Assembly: GCA_004376105.1 (NCBI GenBank)
Contig: SOKA01000037.1
Coordinates: forward strand, 1-34,839
Length of the DNA stretch: 34,839 bases
From: Dehalococcoidia bacterium
GTDB taxonomy: Bacteria; Chloroflexota; Dehalococcoidia; Dehalococcoidales; E44-bin46
Direction of reading: 5' to 3'
Under the pieces are notes generated by a model. The model was not told the DNA's origin, ran no database searches, and saw nothing but the letters and a program-made list of their open reading frames with translations. Below are positions 23,573 to 31,538 of this stretch, piece by piece. The first letter of the stretch is position 1, and every line of letters begins with the position of its first letter. Position numbers and translations under genes: made by a program.

Positions 23573-23670
23573 ACCTCACCCCCTTTATCCCCCTCTCCAT
23601 GATATGGATATATATTCCTATCATGAGGGGGAAAGTAATTTAAAAAGAGGGGCTACCGCCCCTCTTAGAC
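23573..23670 (+). repeat. Palindromic repeat, copy B
   Basis: The left arm ACCTCACCCCCTTT (23573-23586) leads into hairpin 1: CCCCCTC (23589-23595) with GAGGGGG (23625-23631), extended by ATGATA/TATCAT and GGA/TCC around a TATATAT loop. Hairpin 2 pairs AAGAGGGGC (23645-23653) with GCCCCTCTT (23658-23666). The hairpin-1 apex differs from copies A and C while base pairing is kept. It lies between converging genes and supplies the mutM stop codon (TTA at 23665-23667 on the plus strand). Confidence 0.8.
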
Positions 23671-24507
23671 ACCCTGATAAATAGAGTTATCATACGGCTG
23701 GCATTGAGGGCAGAAGTAGGTGCCACGATTTCGGACAACTATTCGCTCAATGAGAGTGCCGCAGACAGGGCAAAGGTTGCCACTAAGGCGGTGGGCAACC
23801 TGAAACTGAAGGTGAGCCGTGCCCAGTTCCCCACTGGGGCGAAGGTAGGTATCCACGCTGGCTCCTTTATAACCAATAGCTGACAATAGCACTCGCTTAA
23901 TGCTGTGATGGAGCCTTTTTGCCTCATCTTGAGACAGGCTTTTTCCCGACCTTAGGGGGTGGATTCTGGCAGCAAACAGAGCTTCATCGGCATACATATT
24001 GCCGATGCCGGCAATGAAGGTCTGGTCGCAGAGGAGAGCTTTTATCGGTGCCGTGCGATTATTCAGGCGCTTTAGCAGAATCTGGGGGGTAAAGCTGGCT
24101 TCCAAGGGTTCAGGTCCAAGCTTACCGACAATAGAATTGGTGTCTTCTACCAGCCACATTACCCCGAGCTTACGTGGGTCGCGAAAGCAAAGCTGGATTT
24201 CTTTATCCAGGTAGAGTATAGCGCGGATAAATTTATCGGGTTCAGTCGAGGCTGGTTTTAATAGCAGAGAGCCAGTCATTTTCAGGTGGATAATTAGTGC
24301 TTTACCGCTGGTCAGGCTAAAGATGAGATATTTGCCGCGCCGAGCCACCCCGGTGAGCCTTTGCCCTATGAGTCGGGAGCAGAATTCTTCAACCGATGGC
24401 AGGCGTACTATCCCAGCCCAGAACAGAGTGACGCTGCTAACACGACGACCGACAATAAGGGGCAGTAACTCGTTCTTTATGCTCTCTACCTCGGGAAGCT
24501 CAGGCAT
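23665..24507 (-). CDS. mutM: Formamidopyrimidine-DNA glycosylase (Fpg/MutM)
   Basis: Base-excision repair glycosylase/AP lyase for 8-oxoguanine and formamidopyrimidines. The 280-residue protein starts PELPEVESIKNEL (catalytic Pro after Met removal, and Glu). It has RRGKYLIF (Lys), HLKMTGSLLL, the helix-two-turn-helix GIGNMYADEALFAARIHP, and a C-terminal zinc finger CPVC...CPQCQ (CxxC-16-CxxC). The last codons GVstop come from the right edge of palindromic repeat copy B, so the C-terminus was trimmed or set by the repeat after the zinc finger. It lies 7 nt downstream of polA, forming a repair operon. Confidence 0.96.
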   Translation of the reverse strand: MPELPEVESIKNELLPLIVGRRVSSVTLFWAGIVRLPSVEEFCSRLIGQRLTGVARRGKYLIFSLTSGKALIIHLKMTGSLLLKPASTEPDKFIRAILYLDKEIQLCFRDPRKLGVMWLVEDTNSIVGKLGPEPLEASFTPQILLKRLNNRTAPIKALLCDQTFIAGIGNMYADEALFAARIHPLRSGKSLSQDEAKRLHHSIKRVLLSAIGYKGASVDTYLRPSGELGTAHLQFQVAHRLSGNLCPVCGTLIERIVVRNRGTYFCPQCQPYDNSIYQGV

Positions 24508-24514
24508 TTTAGGG

Positions 24515-27226
24515 TTATTCCATCTCCCCCCAGTTATTGCCGGTCTTGATGTCCACTTTTAATGGGAGGCTAAGGGCTAAAGCAGTGGACATTACTTGTG
24601 GCACCAGCTGGCGCATTGTTTCCAGCTCCTCCTGGGGCACTTCAAAGACAAGCTCATCGTGCACCTGAATCAGGAGCTTACTTTTCAGTTGGCGCTTGTC
24701 CATTTCCCGGTATAGGTTAATCATAGCCATCTTTATAATGTCGGCTGACGTCCCTTGCACTGGCATATTTATTGCCATGCGCTCAGCAGCTTCCCTAACC
24801 TGTCGGTTGGGAGAGTTGATTTCAGGGATAAAGCGTTTTCTGCCCAGTAACGTTTGAACATAGCCTAATTCCCCTGCCTGCTTTTTGGTAGACTCAAGGT
24901 ATTGCTTTACCCCGGGGTATTTTTCAAAGTATGAGGTAATGAATTGAGCCGCCTCTTCCCGCGATAGTTCTGTTGCCTGCTCCAGCCCGTAGTCACTCAT
25001 ACCATAAATAACGCCGAAATTAACTGTCTTGGCCAGGCGGCGCATATCCGGGGTTACTTGTGTAGCACCCACGCCGAAGAGCTGGACGGCGGTGGCAGTG
25101 TGAATATCCTCATCCCGATGGAAGGCGTTTAACAGGCTTGAGTCCTGAGATAGGTGGGCAAGGGCACGGAGGTCAATCTGTGAATAGTCTCCAGCTAAGA
25201 GGCAAAACCCGGGTGGAGCAATAAAGGCTTGCCTAACTTCCCTTCCCGCTTCACCTCGGACAGGGATATTTTGCAGATTGGGCTCGCTGGAGGAAAGCCG
25301 ACCAGTAGCTGTCCTTGTTTGATTAAAGCTGGTATGCACCCGACCTGTTTTGGGGTTTATTAAGCTGGGTAGGGCATCAATATAGGTTGACTTGAGCTTG
25401 GCTAACTGGCGGTAGTCTAAAATAAATTCTATTATGGGGTGGACTCCGCGCAGTTCCTCCAGTACCGAAGCACCGGTGGAATAACCGCCCCTAGTTTTAC
25501 GGGCTGGTGGCAGTTTCAGCTCCTCAAATAGGATAGAGCTTAGCTGCTGGGGTGAGTTTATATTGAAGCGGTGACCTACACTATTATATATTTCTGTCTC
25601 CAGCTTGAGTAACTGCTCACTGAGGCGATGGGACATCTGCCTCATTAGCTCTATATCCAGAGCTACACCGTTCCTCTCCATACTGACCAGCACTGGCACC
25701 AGTGGCATCTCAACCTCAGAGAACAGTTGCCATAGCCCCTGCTGGTGAAGCTCTGCGCTTAGTAATTCAGCCAGTTGTCCGGTGATATCAGCGTCAGCAC
25801 AGGAGTAATCGGCAGCCCGATTTACCTCTACCTGTGACATAGAAAGCTGCTTAGCCCCCGAGCCAATAAGAGCAGAAATAGGCGTCATTTCAATGTCTAG
25901 CTTGCTGAAGGCGAGGGCTTTCAAGCTTAAAGATTTTTCGCCCAGAAGGTAGGCAGCGAGCATAGTGTCAAAGGTCAGGTTATTGACCTTTATCCCATAC
26001 TCAGCCAGCACCGTCATATCATACTTGCCGTTGTGGGCAAGCTTAGCTAAGGTAGCATCTTCAAGTGGAGACTTAAGCCCATTGATGACCTGGTTGAGGG
26101 GCAGTTGTTCCACCTGTCCCCAGCCGACATGACCGACAGGGATGTAGTAAGCCTCGCCCGGGGCTAGCGATATAGATATACCTACCAGTTGGGCTAACAT
26201 AGCGTTTAGGCTTGTTGTCTCTAAGTCAAAGGCAAAGGACTTAGCTGCTGACAGGCGGTTTAGTAGCTCATCAAAGGCTGAAGTGGTATTTATAATATGA
26301 TAGGCTTGTTGGGGTCTGGGCTCAATTTTAGCCTGAGGGAGGCTTTCAGGTGCTTCCATTTCGGGCAATTTAGGTAATAGGCTAAGAAACTCCAACTCAC
26401 GGAAAAGCTCAGCTACCTGATGGCGGTCATAATGGCTAATCTGGCAGTCATCAAGGTTAAGGGTAACTGGTGTCTGGGTAACGATAGTCGCCAGCTCTTT
26501 ACTCTGGCGAGCAAGGGCTTCATTTTGTCGTAATAGCGCCTGGAGCTTGGGTGGGGTCACCTCGTCTATATGGGCATAGATTTCTTGCATGGTGCCAAAT
26601 TGCTGGATGAGCCTGACTGCTGTTTTCTCACCGATGCCAGGGACGCCGGGGATGTTATCCGAAGGGTCGCCCTTTAATCCTTTAAGGTCGGCAATGTGCT
26701 CAGGTTTGATGCCATATTTCTGGCTTACTGCAGCTTCATCATAGAGCGCAGTATCGCCAAAGGTTCGCCTGGGGGTAAATACTTTTACTTTAGGTGACAC
26801 CAGTTGCATAGCATCAGCATCGCCGGTAACAATTATAGTATCAATACCCTGGTGGCTGGCCTGCTGGCTGAGTGTGCCCAGAACATCATCTGCCTCATAG
26901 CCATCGAGTTCAAAGATAGGGATATGGAAGGTTTCCACCAACTGTTTTACCCGCTCTAGTTGGTTGACCAGTTCGTCAGGGGTTGGGGGGCGCTGTGCCT
27001 TATACTGGTCAAACATTTGGTGTCTAAAGGTAGGTGCCTTCTTATCGAAGGCGATGGCATAGTGGGTAGGTTTAAGCTCGCTTATTGCTTTCAGTAGTAT
27101 AAGGGCAAAGCCATAAATGGCACCTACCACCTCCCCGGTTTTACTCACCGTGAGCGGCGGTAAGGCGTGAAAGGCACGATGGACGAGGGCATTGCCGTCA
27201 AATAACACCAACCGAGGCTTTTTCAT
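24515..27226 (-). CDS. polA: DNA polymerase I
   Basis: A 903-residue three-domain enzyme. 5' nuclease (about 1-290): LVLFDGNALVHRAFHAL, YEADDVLGTL, VTGDADAMQLV, GLKGDPSDNIPGVPGIGEKTA. 3'-5' exonuclease (about 310-500): the metal-binding Asp334/Glu336 (FDLETTSL), Asp403 (HNGKYDM) and YSCADAD are all present, so proofreading looks intact, unlike Taq. Polymerase: TATGRLSSSEPNLQNIPVR, motif A DYSQIDLRALAHLSQD, O-helix RRLAKTVNFGVIYGMS and motif C QVHDELVFEV (854-863). The ATG is only 6 nt after a TATAAT, with no ribosome site, predicting a leaderless message. A second, truncated copy of its promoter and first 14 codons lies at 27807-27884. Confidence 0.97.
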   Translation of the reverse strand: MKKPRLVLFDGNALVHRAFHALPPLTVSKTGEVVGAIYGFALILLKAISELKPTHYAIAFDKKAPTFRHQMFDQYKAQRPPTPDELVNQLERVKQLVETFHIPIFELDGYEADDVLGTLSQQASHQGIDTIIVTGDADAMQLVSPKVKVFTPRRTFGDTALYDEAAVSQKYGIKPEHIADLKGLKGDPSDNIPGVPGIGEKTAVRLIQQFGTMQEIYAHIDEVTPPKLQALLRQNEALARQSKELATIVTQTPVTLNLDDCQISHYDRHQVAELFRELEFLSLLPKLPEMEAPESLPQAKIEPRPQQAYHIINTTSAFDELLNRLSAAKSFAFDLETTSLNAMLAQLVGISISLAPGEAYYIPVGHVGWGQVEQLPLNQVINGLKSPLEDATLAKLAHNGKYDMTVLAEYGIKVNNLTFDTMLAAYLLGEKSLSLKALAFSKLDIEMTPISALIGSGAKQLSMSQVEVNRAADYSCADADITGQLAELLSAELHQQGLWQLFSEVEMPLVPVLVSMERNGVALDIELMRQMSHRLSEQLLKLETEIYNSVGHRFNINSPQQLSSILFEELKLPPARKTRGGYSTGASVLEELRGVHPIIEFILDYRQLAKLKSTYIDALPSLINPKTGRVHTSFNQTRTATGRLSSSEPNLQNIPVRGEAGREVRQAFIAPPGFCLLAGDYSQIDLRALAHLSQDSSLLNAFHRDEDIHTATAVQLFGVGATQVTPDMRRLAKTVNFGVIYGMSDYGLEQATELSREEAAQFITSYFEKYPGVKQYLESTKKQAGELGYVQTLLGRKRFIPEINSPNRQVREAAERMAINMPVQGTSADIIKMAMINLYREMDKRQLKSKLLIQVHDELVFEVPQEELETMRQLVPQVMSTALALSLPLKVDIKTGNNWGEME

Positions 27227-27232
27227 AGTCTC

Positions 27233-27241
27233 ATTATAGCA
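27233..27241 (-). promoter_or_regulatory. polA extended -10 promoter, predicted leaderless
   Basis: Minus strand TGC-TATAAT, with TATAAT at 27233-27238 and the ATG 6 nt later (27224-27226). The expected start coincides with the initiation codon. No -35 is evident, as usual for extended -10 promoters. The same TGC-TATAAT plus 6 nt is found in the duplicated copy at 27876-27884. Confidence 0.6.
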
Positions 27242-27334
27242 GAGTGAGAAGGATTTGGGTTAGCAAAGTCAGGCAAGTCAAACTGTTAGCGAAGCTACCA
27301 GCTGACTAAAGTCTTCCCAAAGATTCGTATGATT

Positions 27335-27778
27335 CTATTTTGTGGTTGGCAATCCTTCCGCCTTCCACTGATCAATCCCGCCCGACATATTGTAGACTTC
27401 CCTGAAATTGAGCTCCGCCATTATATCTAAAGCGTTTCCGCTTCGACCTCCACTCCGGCAATAAATGAGATAGGTTTTATTCTTATCCAAAGTATTAAGC
27501 TCATCCCTGAAAGTTTCAGAGAGGAAATCTATATTGATAGCCTTTTCTATATGCTCATCGGCAAATTCTTCCGGCGTTCGCACATCAATAATCACAAAAT
27601 CGGGATTGTCCAGGTTGTCCTGTATTAAGATAAACGCTTCTTGTGGAGTAATATCTTCAATTATCTGGGTTGGAGTTTCGATTTCTTTGCCAGCGCAGCC
27701 ACCTATCAAAACAAATCCAATAATCAGTGATGCCGAAAGCACCAATATCATTAAGTTTTTTAGACTCTTTTTTGCCAT
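27335..27778 (-). CDS. Rhodanese-domain lipoprotein
   Basis: A 147-residue exported lipoprotein: basic start (AKKSLKNL), hydrophobic helix and lipobox LIGGC (Cys near 28), then a single rhodanese domain. Active-site loop YCRSGGRSGNA carries the catalytic Cys; VIIDVRTPEEFADEHIEKAINI and VYNMSGGIDQWKAEGLP are the other family blocks. It is predicted to handle sulfur (sulfane transfer) on the outer face of the membrane. Codon use is AT-rich relative to polA. It is flanked on both sides by the polA promoter and 5' coding sequence, so it probably entered at this site and may be transcribed from the duplicated promoter. Weak ribosome site (AAGAAGAAGAG). Confidence 0.9.
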   Translation of the reverse strand: MAKKSLKNLMILVLSASLIIGFVLIGGCAGKEIETPTQIIEDITPQEAFILIQDNLDNPDFVIIDVRTPEEFADEHIEKAINIDFLSETFRDELNTLDKNKTYLIYCRSGGRSGNALDIMAELNFREVYNMSGGIDQWKAEGLPTTK

Positions 27779-27806
27779 AAGTTATTACTCTTCTTCTTTT
27801 TAGTCT

Positions 27807-27884
27807 TTAAGACAGGGTTTGGAGCATCAAGGCATTGCCATCAAACAGCACCAACCGAGGCTTTTTCATAACTTCATTATAGCA
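27807..27884 (-). pseudogene. Truncated duplicate of the polA promoter and first 14 codons
   Basis: Minus strand TGC-TATAAT (27876-27884), 6 nt, then ATG (27867-27869) and MKKPRLVLFDGNAL, identical to PolA residues 1-14. The frame then diverges and stops after six more codons (stop at 27807-27809). Over the 42 shared coding bases 37 match polA, and all five differences (Leu8, Asp10, Leu14 codons) are synonymous. It is 28 nt upstream of the rhodanese ATG and could act as its leader peptide and promoter. Confidence 0.85.
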
Positions 27885-27907
27885 GGGTTGAGGGCATAGT
27901 AGATAGA

Positions 27908-28180
27908 TTAAAAATCGCTGGGCGGGGCTCTCTGGATGGGTTTTAGGTAGGAGGTATCATTATGTCTAATGAGGATGAACCGTTCATTTTCATAAGTAAA
28001 GGTGGTGATTCCACACACGTCCTGCTTTATGTTCCAGAAGTGGGAATTATCCAGCCCCAATAGAGCACATATCAGCACCTTATTGACAACGCGATGAGAT
28101 ACTAGGACTACAGTGCCCTCATATTTGGCTATTATATTACCCACCACACCAATGGCTCTTTTCCTGCGCCGCAAAAGCAC
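27908..28180 (-). pseudogene. C-terminal fragment of a histidine phosphatase
   Basis: The 90-codon frame matches only the C-terminal half of the phosphoglycerate mutase/alpha-ribazole phosphatase superfamily: GTVVLVSHRVVNKVLICALLG includes the second catalytic His (SHR), followed by FWNIKQDVCGITTFTYENERFILIRHNDTSYL. The N-terminal RHGxT nucleophile motif is absent. The apparent GTG start overlaps the end of the DUF4342 gene in another frame, so it is a deletion remnant fused against its neighbour and not a working enzyme. Confidence 0.75.
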
Positions 28181-28388
28181 CGATAGCTGCTAGAACTGGA
28201 GCTGCCAGAATCACTGCCGCCGTTACTGGCGCGCCTATCGTCAGTGGAATCTCAAGTACAGTTTTCCCTTTGTGAATCACCCGGACCTTTCTGATGTTAC
28301 CTTCGTGGATGAGTTGCTTGATTTTCTCAACTAACTGGCTTCCTGATACGGTAAACTTTTCGCTTTTAGTCTTTTCATTATTGGTCAT
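28137..28388 (-). CDS. DUF4342-like protein, C-terminus altered
   Basis: An 83-residue protein: a polar N-terminus, then FTVSGSQLVEKIKQLIHEGNIRKVRVIHKGKTVLEIPLTIGAPV and a hydrophobic helix (AAVILAAPVLAAIGAFAA). The (V/I)KxLIHEGNxR-EIPLTxG pattern is the DUF4342 signature. After AFAA it reads into QEKSHWCGG, which is the phosphatase fragment in another frame, so its natural end seems to have been removed by the same deletion. GAGAGG precedes the ATG. Function unknown; related proteins are small and membrane-associated. Confidence 0.65.
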   Translation of the reverse strand: MTNNEKTKSEKFTVSGSQLVEKIKQLIHEGNIRKVRVIHKGKTVLEIPLTIGAPVTAAVILAAPVLAAIGAFAAQEKSHWCGG

Positions 28389-28515
28389 TGGTAGCCTCTC
28401 TTTATTTAATTGTAAATGATTAAGGGTTTATATTCTAGAGGCTATACGAAATTTCTCTAAAAGCTGTTTAAACTTCCCTTGATAAGAAACCCCTTTACTT
28501 AATAGTTGTTTTTCG

Positions 28516-28524
28516 TGATATACT
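28516..28524 (+). promoter_or_regulatory. Extended -10 promoter of argF
   Basis: TGA-TATACT (28519-28524), predicted start near 28531, with AAGGGGG at 28536-28542 before the TTG start at 28548. The -35 is weak (TTTACT, 28494-28499). Confidence 0.5.
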
Positions 28525-28547
28525 ATAGGGCTATAAAGGGGGTTAAT

Positions 28548-29489
28548 TTGGAGGGTAAGGACCTACTTTCAGTATCTGACCTCGGCAGTTTGGATATTGA
28601 CTTACTTATTTCAGATGCTGTAGATATGAAAGCCAGGGGCTGGCTTTCTTTACTTAGTGGCAAGACATTAGCCCTTATGTTTGAGAAGCCATCGTTAAGG
28701 ACTCGGGTTAGCTTTGAAGTAGCAATGCGACAGCTAGGTGGGCAGACCATTTACCTGTCTTCGGCTGAGGTTGGTCTGGGAGAGCGCGAGTCAGTTTCAG
28801 ATGTAGCCCGTGTGCTCAGTGGCTATGTAGATGCTATTGCTGCCCGCACCTTTTCTCACCAAACTTTAGAGATTCTGGCTAGCTATTCTAATGTGCCAGT
28901 GATAAATGCTCTATCTGATTTGGAACACCCGTGCCAGGCGCTGGCTGACCTTTTTACTATTTATGAGAAGAAGGGGGAGCTTCGGGGCTTGACCCTAGCC
29001 TTTGTTGGTGATGGCAATAATGTGGCTCACAGTCTTCTATTAGCTGCTTCGCTTACCGGGATGAATTTCAGGATTGCTTCTCCAACTGACTACAGGGTTC
29101 AGGAGAGAGTATTGCACCTGGCTCAAGGCTATGCTTTTGATAGTGGTGCTGAAATATTCTACACTGAGGAGCCGCGACTGGCAGTTAGTGGGGCTGATGT
29201 AGTTTATACTGATGTGTGGACGAGTATGGGGCAGGAGGCTGAGGCTGACCGGCGACGCCAGACGTTTGCCAGCTACCAAGTGAATAGTGAACTTCTGTCT
29301 TTAGCTAAGGGGGATGCCATATTGATGCACCCCTTGCCAGCACATCGGGGCGAGGAGGTGGCTGAGGGCATTTTAGACAGTCCACAATCAGTAGTCTTTG
29401 ACCAGGCTGAGAATAGGATGCATCTGCAGAAAGCGCTGTTGGCGGTAATGCTGGGTGGTCTGGAGATACCGCTGGCTGGCTATCGGTAG
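28548..29489 (+). CDS. argF: Ornithine carbamoyltransferase
   Basis: Makes citrulline from ornithine and carbamoyl phosphate in arginine synthesis. With the TTG at 28548, 5 nt after AAGGGGG, it has 313 residues; the frame extends upstream through the -10 box, so the earlier start is rejected. Motifs: KDLLSVSDLGSLDIDLLI; carbamoyl-phosphate loop EKPSLRTRVSFEVA (SxRTR form); GERESVSDVARVLSGYVDAI; HPCQALADLFTIYE; LAFVGDGNNVAHSLLLA; and the ornithine loop VYTDVWTSMGQE (SMG). The usual catalytic HCLP is HPLP (LMHPLPAHRGEEV), replacing the Cys that closes on ornithine in E. coli. SMG still favours ornithine over aspartate carbamoyltransferase. It is followed by der after 10 nt. Confidence 0.92.
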   Translation: MEGKDLLSVSDLGSLDIDLLISDAVDMKARGWLSLLSGKTLALMFEKPSLRTRVSFEVAMRQLGGQTIYLSSAEVGLGERESVSDVARVLSGYVDAIAARTFSHQTLEILASYSNVPVINALSDLEHPCQALADLFTIYEKKGELRGLTLAFVGDGNNVAHSLLLAASLTGMNFRIASPTDYRVQERVLHLAQGYAFDSGAEIFYTEEPRLAVSGADVVYTDVWTSMGQEAEADRRRQTFASYQVNSELLSLAKGDAILMHPLPAHRGEEVAEGILDSPQSVVFDQAENRMHLQKALLAVMLGGLEIPLAGYR

Positions 29490-29499
29490 GGGGGCTGGT

Positions 29500-30813
29500 G
29501 TGAGTAAACCGATTGTGGCTATTATTGGTAGACAAAATGTAGGTAAATCTACCCTGCTCAATCGGATGGCGGGTAAGCCAATAGCCATTGTCGAGGATTT
29601 GCCGGGGACAACCCGTGACCGGGTAATGGCTAATGTTTCGTGGCAAGGGACTGAGTTTACTGTAGTTGATACCGGCGGTCTAGAATTAAAACCCCAGCCC
29701 ACTATCGGTCAGGGGGTTAAAGAGCAGGTAGAGATAGCTATTATTGAGGCTGATGTTATTATTTTTTTAGTGGATGTCAAGGATGGGGTAACGCCCTCTG
29801 ACCTGGAGATAGCTGATATGCTTCGTCGGGTAAGCAAACCCATGGTGTTAGTGGCTAATAAGGCGGATAATGAGAGGCTTGAAACCCAAGCGGTAGAATT
29901 TTATGAATTGGGGCTAGGTGAGCCGTTGGCGATTAGTGCCTATCATGGTCGGGGGATGGCTGAACTGCTGGATAGGGTTATCCCGCTATTACCAGCGCCA
30001 TCGGTGGTTGAGGCTGAGCCTGAGATTATGAAGGTGGCTATTGTTGGTCGACCTAATGTCGGTAAGTCGACGCTATTAAATGCCCTTTTGGGCGAAAAGC
30101 GAGCTATTGTTGATGAGAGTCCAGGGACTACCCGCGACGCTATAGATACTCTATTTGACTTTAGTGGGCAGAGTGTGTTACTTATTGATACCGCTGGTAT
30201 CAGGCGGCGGGGACGGCTAGGGGTGGGAGTGGGACGGTATAGTATAATCCGTGCCTTGCGAGCTATTGACCGGGCTGATATAGCCTTACTTGTTCTTGAT
30301 ACTACTGAGTTGGTTACGGCTCAAGATATGCATATTGCTGGTTATATTCAGCAAGCAGCTAAGGGGATTGTGCTGGTGGTTAATAAGTGGGACCTAGCTG
30401 AGGCTAAGAGCACAACTGAATGTAGTCGATACATCAGGAGCCAATTCAAGTTTATGTCTTATGCGCCAGTGCTGTATATTTCAGCTAAGTTTGGGCAGGG
30501 GGTAGACAAGGTTATGCCTCAGGTGTGTCAAGTATATGAGGAGAGGCTTAAGCGATTGCCTACCGCTGCCGTCAATAGTGTAGTTCAGCAGGCAGTAGCC
30601 GCGCACAGCTTACCCCGAAGGGGTAGCAAGCAGCTAAAGATTCGATATGCGACTCAAGCTGAAGTAAACCCGCCGACCTTTGTCTTTTTTGTTAATGATG
30701 CTAGTCTAATACATTTTTCCTATCAGCGCTACCTAGAGAATAAGCTGCGTCAGTCATTTGGCTTCGCTGGCACACCAATCCGTCTTGTCTTTAAAACTAG
30801 GGGTGAGCAATGA
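29500..30813 (+). CDS. der: Ribosome-assembly GTPase Der
   Basis: Double-GTPase needed for 50S maturation. With the GTG at 29500 (GGGGGG upstream) it has 437 residues. First G domain: IIGRQNVGKSTLLNRM, PGTTRD, DTGG, ANKADN. Second G domain: IVGRPNVGKSTLLNALLGEKRAIVDESPGTTRDAID, DTAGIRRRG, VNKWDL. The C-terminal KH-like domain includes QLKIRYATQAEVNPPTFVFFVND, and the protein ends in GTPIRLVFKTRGEQ, typical of Der. Its stop overlaps plsY by 4 nt (ATGA), implying coupled translation. Confidence 0.97.
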   Translation: MSKPIVAIIGRQNVGKSTLLNRMAGKPIAIVEDLPGTTRDRVMANVSWQGTEFTVVDTGGLELKPQPTIGQGVKEQVEIAIIEADVIIFLVDVKDGVTPSDLEIADMLRRVSKPMVLVANKADNERLETQAVEFYELGLGEPLAISAYHGRGMAELLDRVIPLLPAPSVVEAEPEIMKVAIVGRPNVGKSTLLNALLGEKRAIVDESPGTTRDAIDTLFDFSGQSVLLIDTAGIRRRGRLGVGVGRYSIIRALRAIDRADIALLVLDTTELVTAQDMHIAGYIQQAAKGIVLVVNKWDLAEAKSTTECSRYIRSQFKFMSYAPVLYISAKFGQGVDKVMPQVCQVYEERLKRLPTAAVNSVVQQAVAAHSLPRRGSKQLKIRYATQAEVNPPTFVFFVNDASLIHFSYQRYLENKLRQSFGFAGTPIRLVFKTRGEQ

Positions 30814-31517
30814 TAATCACCAAGTTTATTATGGTAGCGGTAATTGGTTACCTTTTGGGTTCTATCCCCTTTGGCTTACTGGTAAGCAGACGGGTGGGCA
30901 AGGTAGATGTCAGGCAGTATGGTAGTGGCAGGACAGGAGCGGCTAATGTGCTACGGATAGCCGGTGGCAAAGTGGCGGCTATGGTCCTTGGTCTAGACCT
31001 GTTAAAGGGGGCGCTGGCGGTAGTATTTGCTGGGTTAATAGTTGGTAGAGACTATCTGGTGGTAGGTGGTTTTGGCTGGGGAGTGCTAGTTGCCCAGGTT
31101 ATAGCTGCCCTAGCGGCAATGGCTGGACATAACCGGTCAGTATTTCTTAGGTTTCGTGGTGGTGGGAGGAGCGTCGCCACCTTTTTTGGTGGGTTACTTG
31201 CTTTATGCCCACCAGCAGCACTATTTGGCGGTGAGGTTTTTATTATCGGAACTGGCTTAACCAAGTTTGTATCCCTAGGCTCTATTGCTGGCGCAGTAAG
31301 TACCTATGCGATATTAGTCCCCCTCATTATTAGGAACAGATTCCCCATTGAGTATCTGGCTTATGCCTTAATAGGCACCATAGTAATTATGGTTATGCAT
31401 CGGGATAATATTGCCAGGTTAATGTCAGGCAAGGAGCGTAAGCTAGGCGATAAGGCTAAGGCAAAGGGTTTATCCTTGCCGACTAACCCCGAAAGCCAGG
31501 ATTCTCAGGGACCTTAA
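30810..31517 (+). CDS. plsY: Acyl-phosphate:glycerol-3-phosphate acyltransferase PlsY
   Basis: Polytopic membrane enzyme that transfers the acyl group from acyl-phosphate (made by PlsX) to glycerol-3-phosphate. The 235-residue protein has several hydrophobic helices and the three conserved loops: GSIPFGLLVSRRVGKVDVRQYGSGRTGAANVLR, AGHNRSVFLRFRGGGRSVATFFGG and the C-terminal HRDNIARLMSGKERKLG. The usual SGNIGATNV and GHxxPVFLxFKGGKGVAT read SGRTGAANV and GHNRSVFLRFRGGGRSVAT here, so several normally invariant positions are changed; phosphate-binding basic residues remain. It is followed after 21 nt by gpsA, which supplies its co-substrate. Confidence 0.9.
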   Translation: MIITKFIMVAVIGYLLGSIPFGLLVSRRVGKVDVRQYGSGRTGAANVLRIAGGKVAAMVLGLDLLKGALAVVFAGLIVGRDYLVVGGFGWGVLVAQVIAALAAMAGHNRSVFLRFRGGGRSVATFFGGLLALCPPAALFGGEVFIIGTGLTKFVSLGSIAGAVSTYAILVPLIIRNRFPIEYLAYALIGTIVIMVMHRDNIARLMSGKERKLGDKAKAKGLSLPTNPESQDSQGP

Positions 31518-31538
31518 ATGAAGAGCATGGGGTAAGAT

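Noticed and set aside
28506..28547. N-terminal extension of ornithine carbamoyltransferase
   Set aside because: The extension would run through the -10 promoter element; the TTG at 28548 has a well-spaced ribosome site and matches family length.
29305..29702. Minus-strand frames of about 104-113 codons
   Set aside because: Antisense shadows of argF and der with no domain or start signal.
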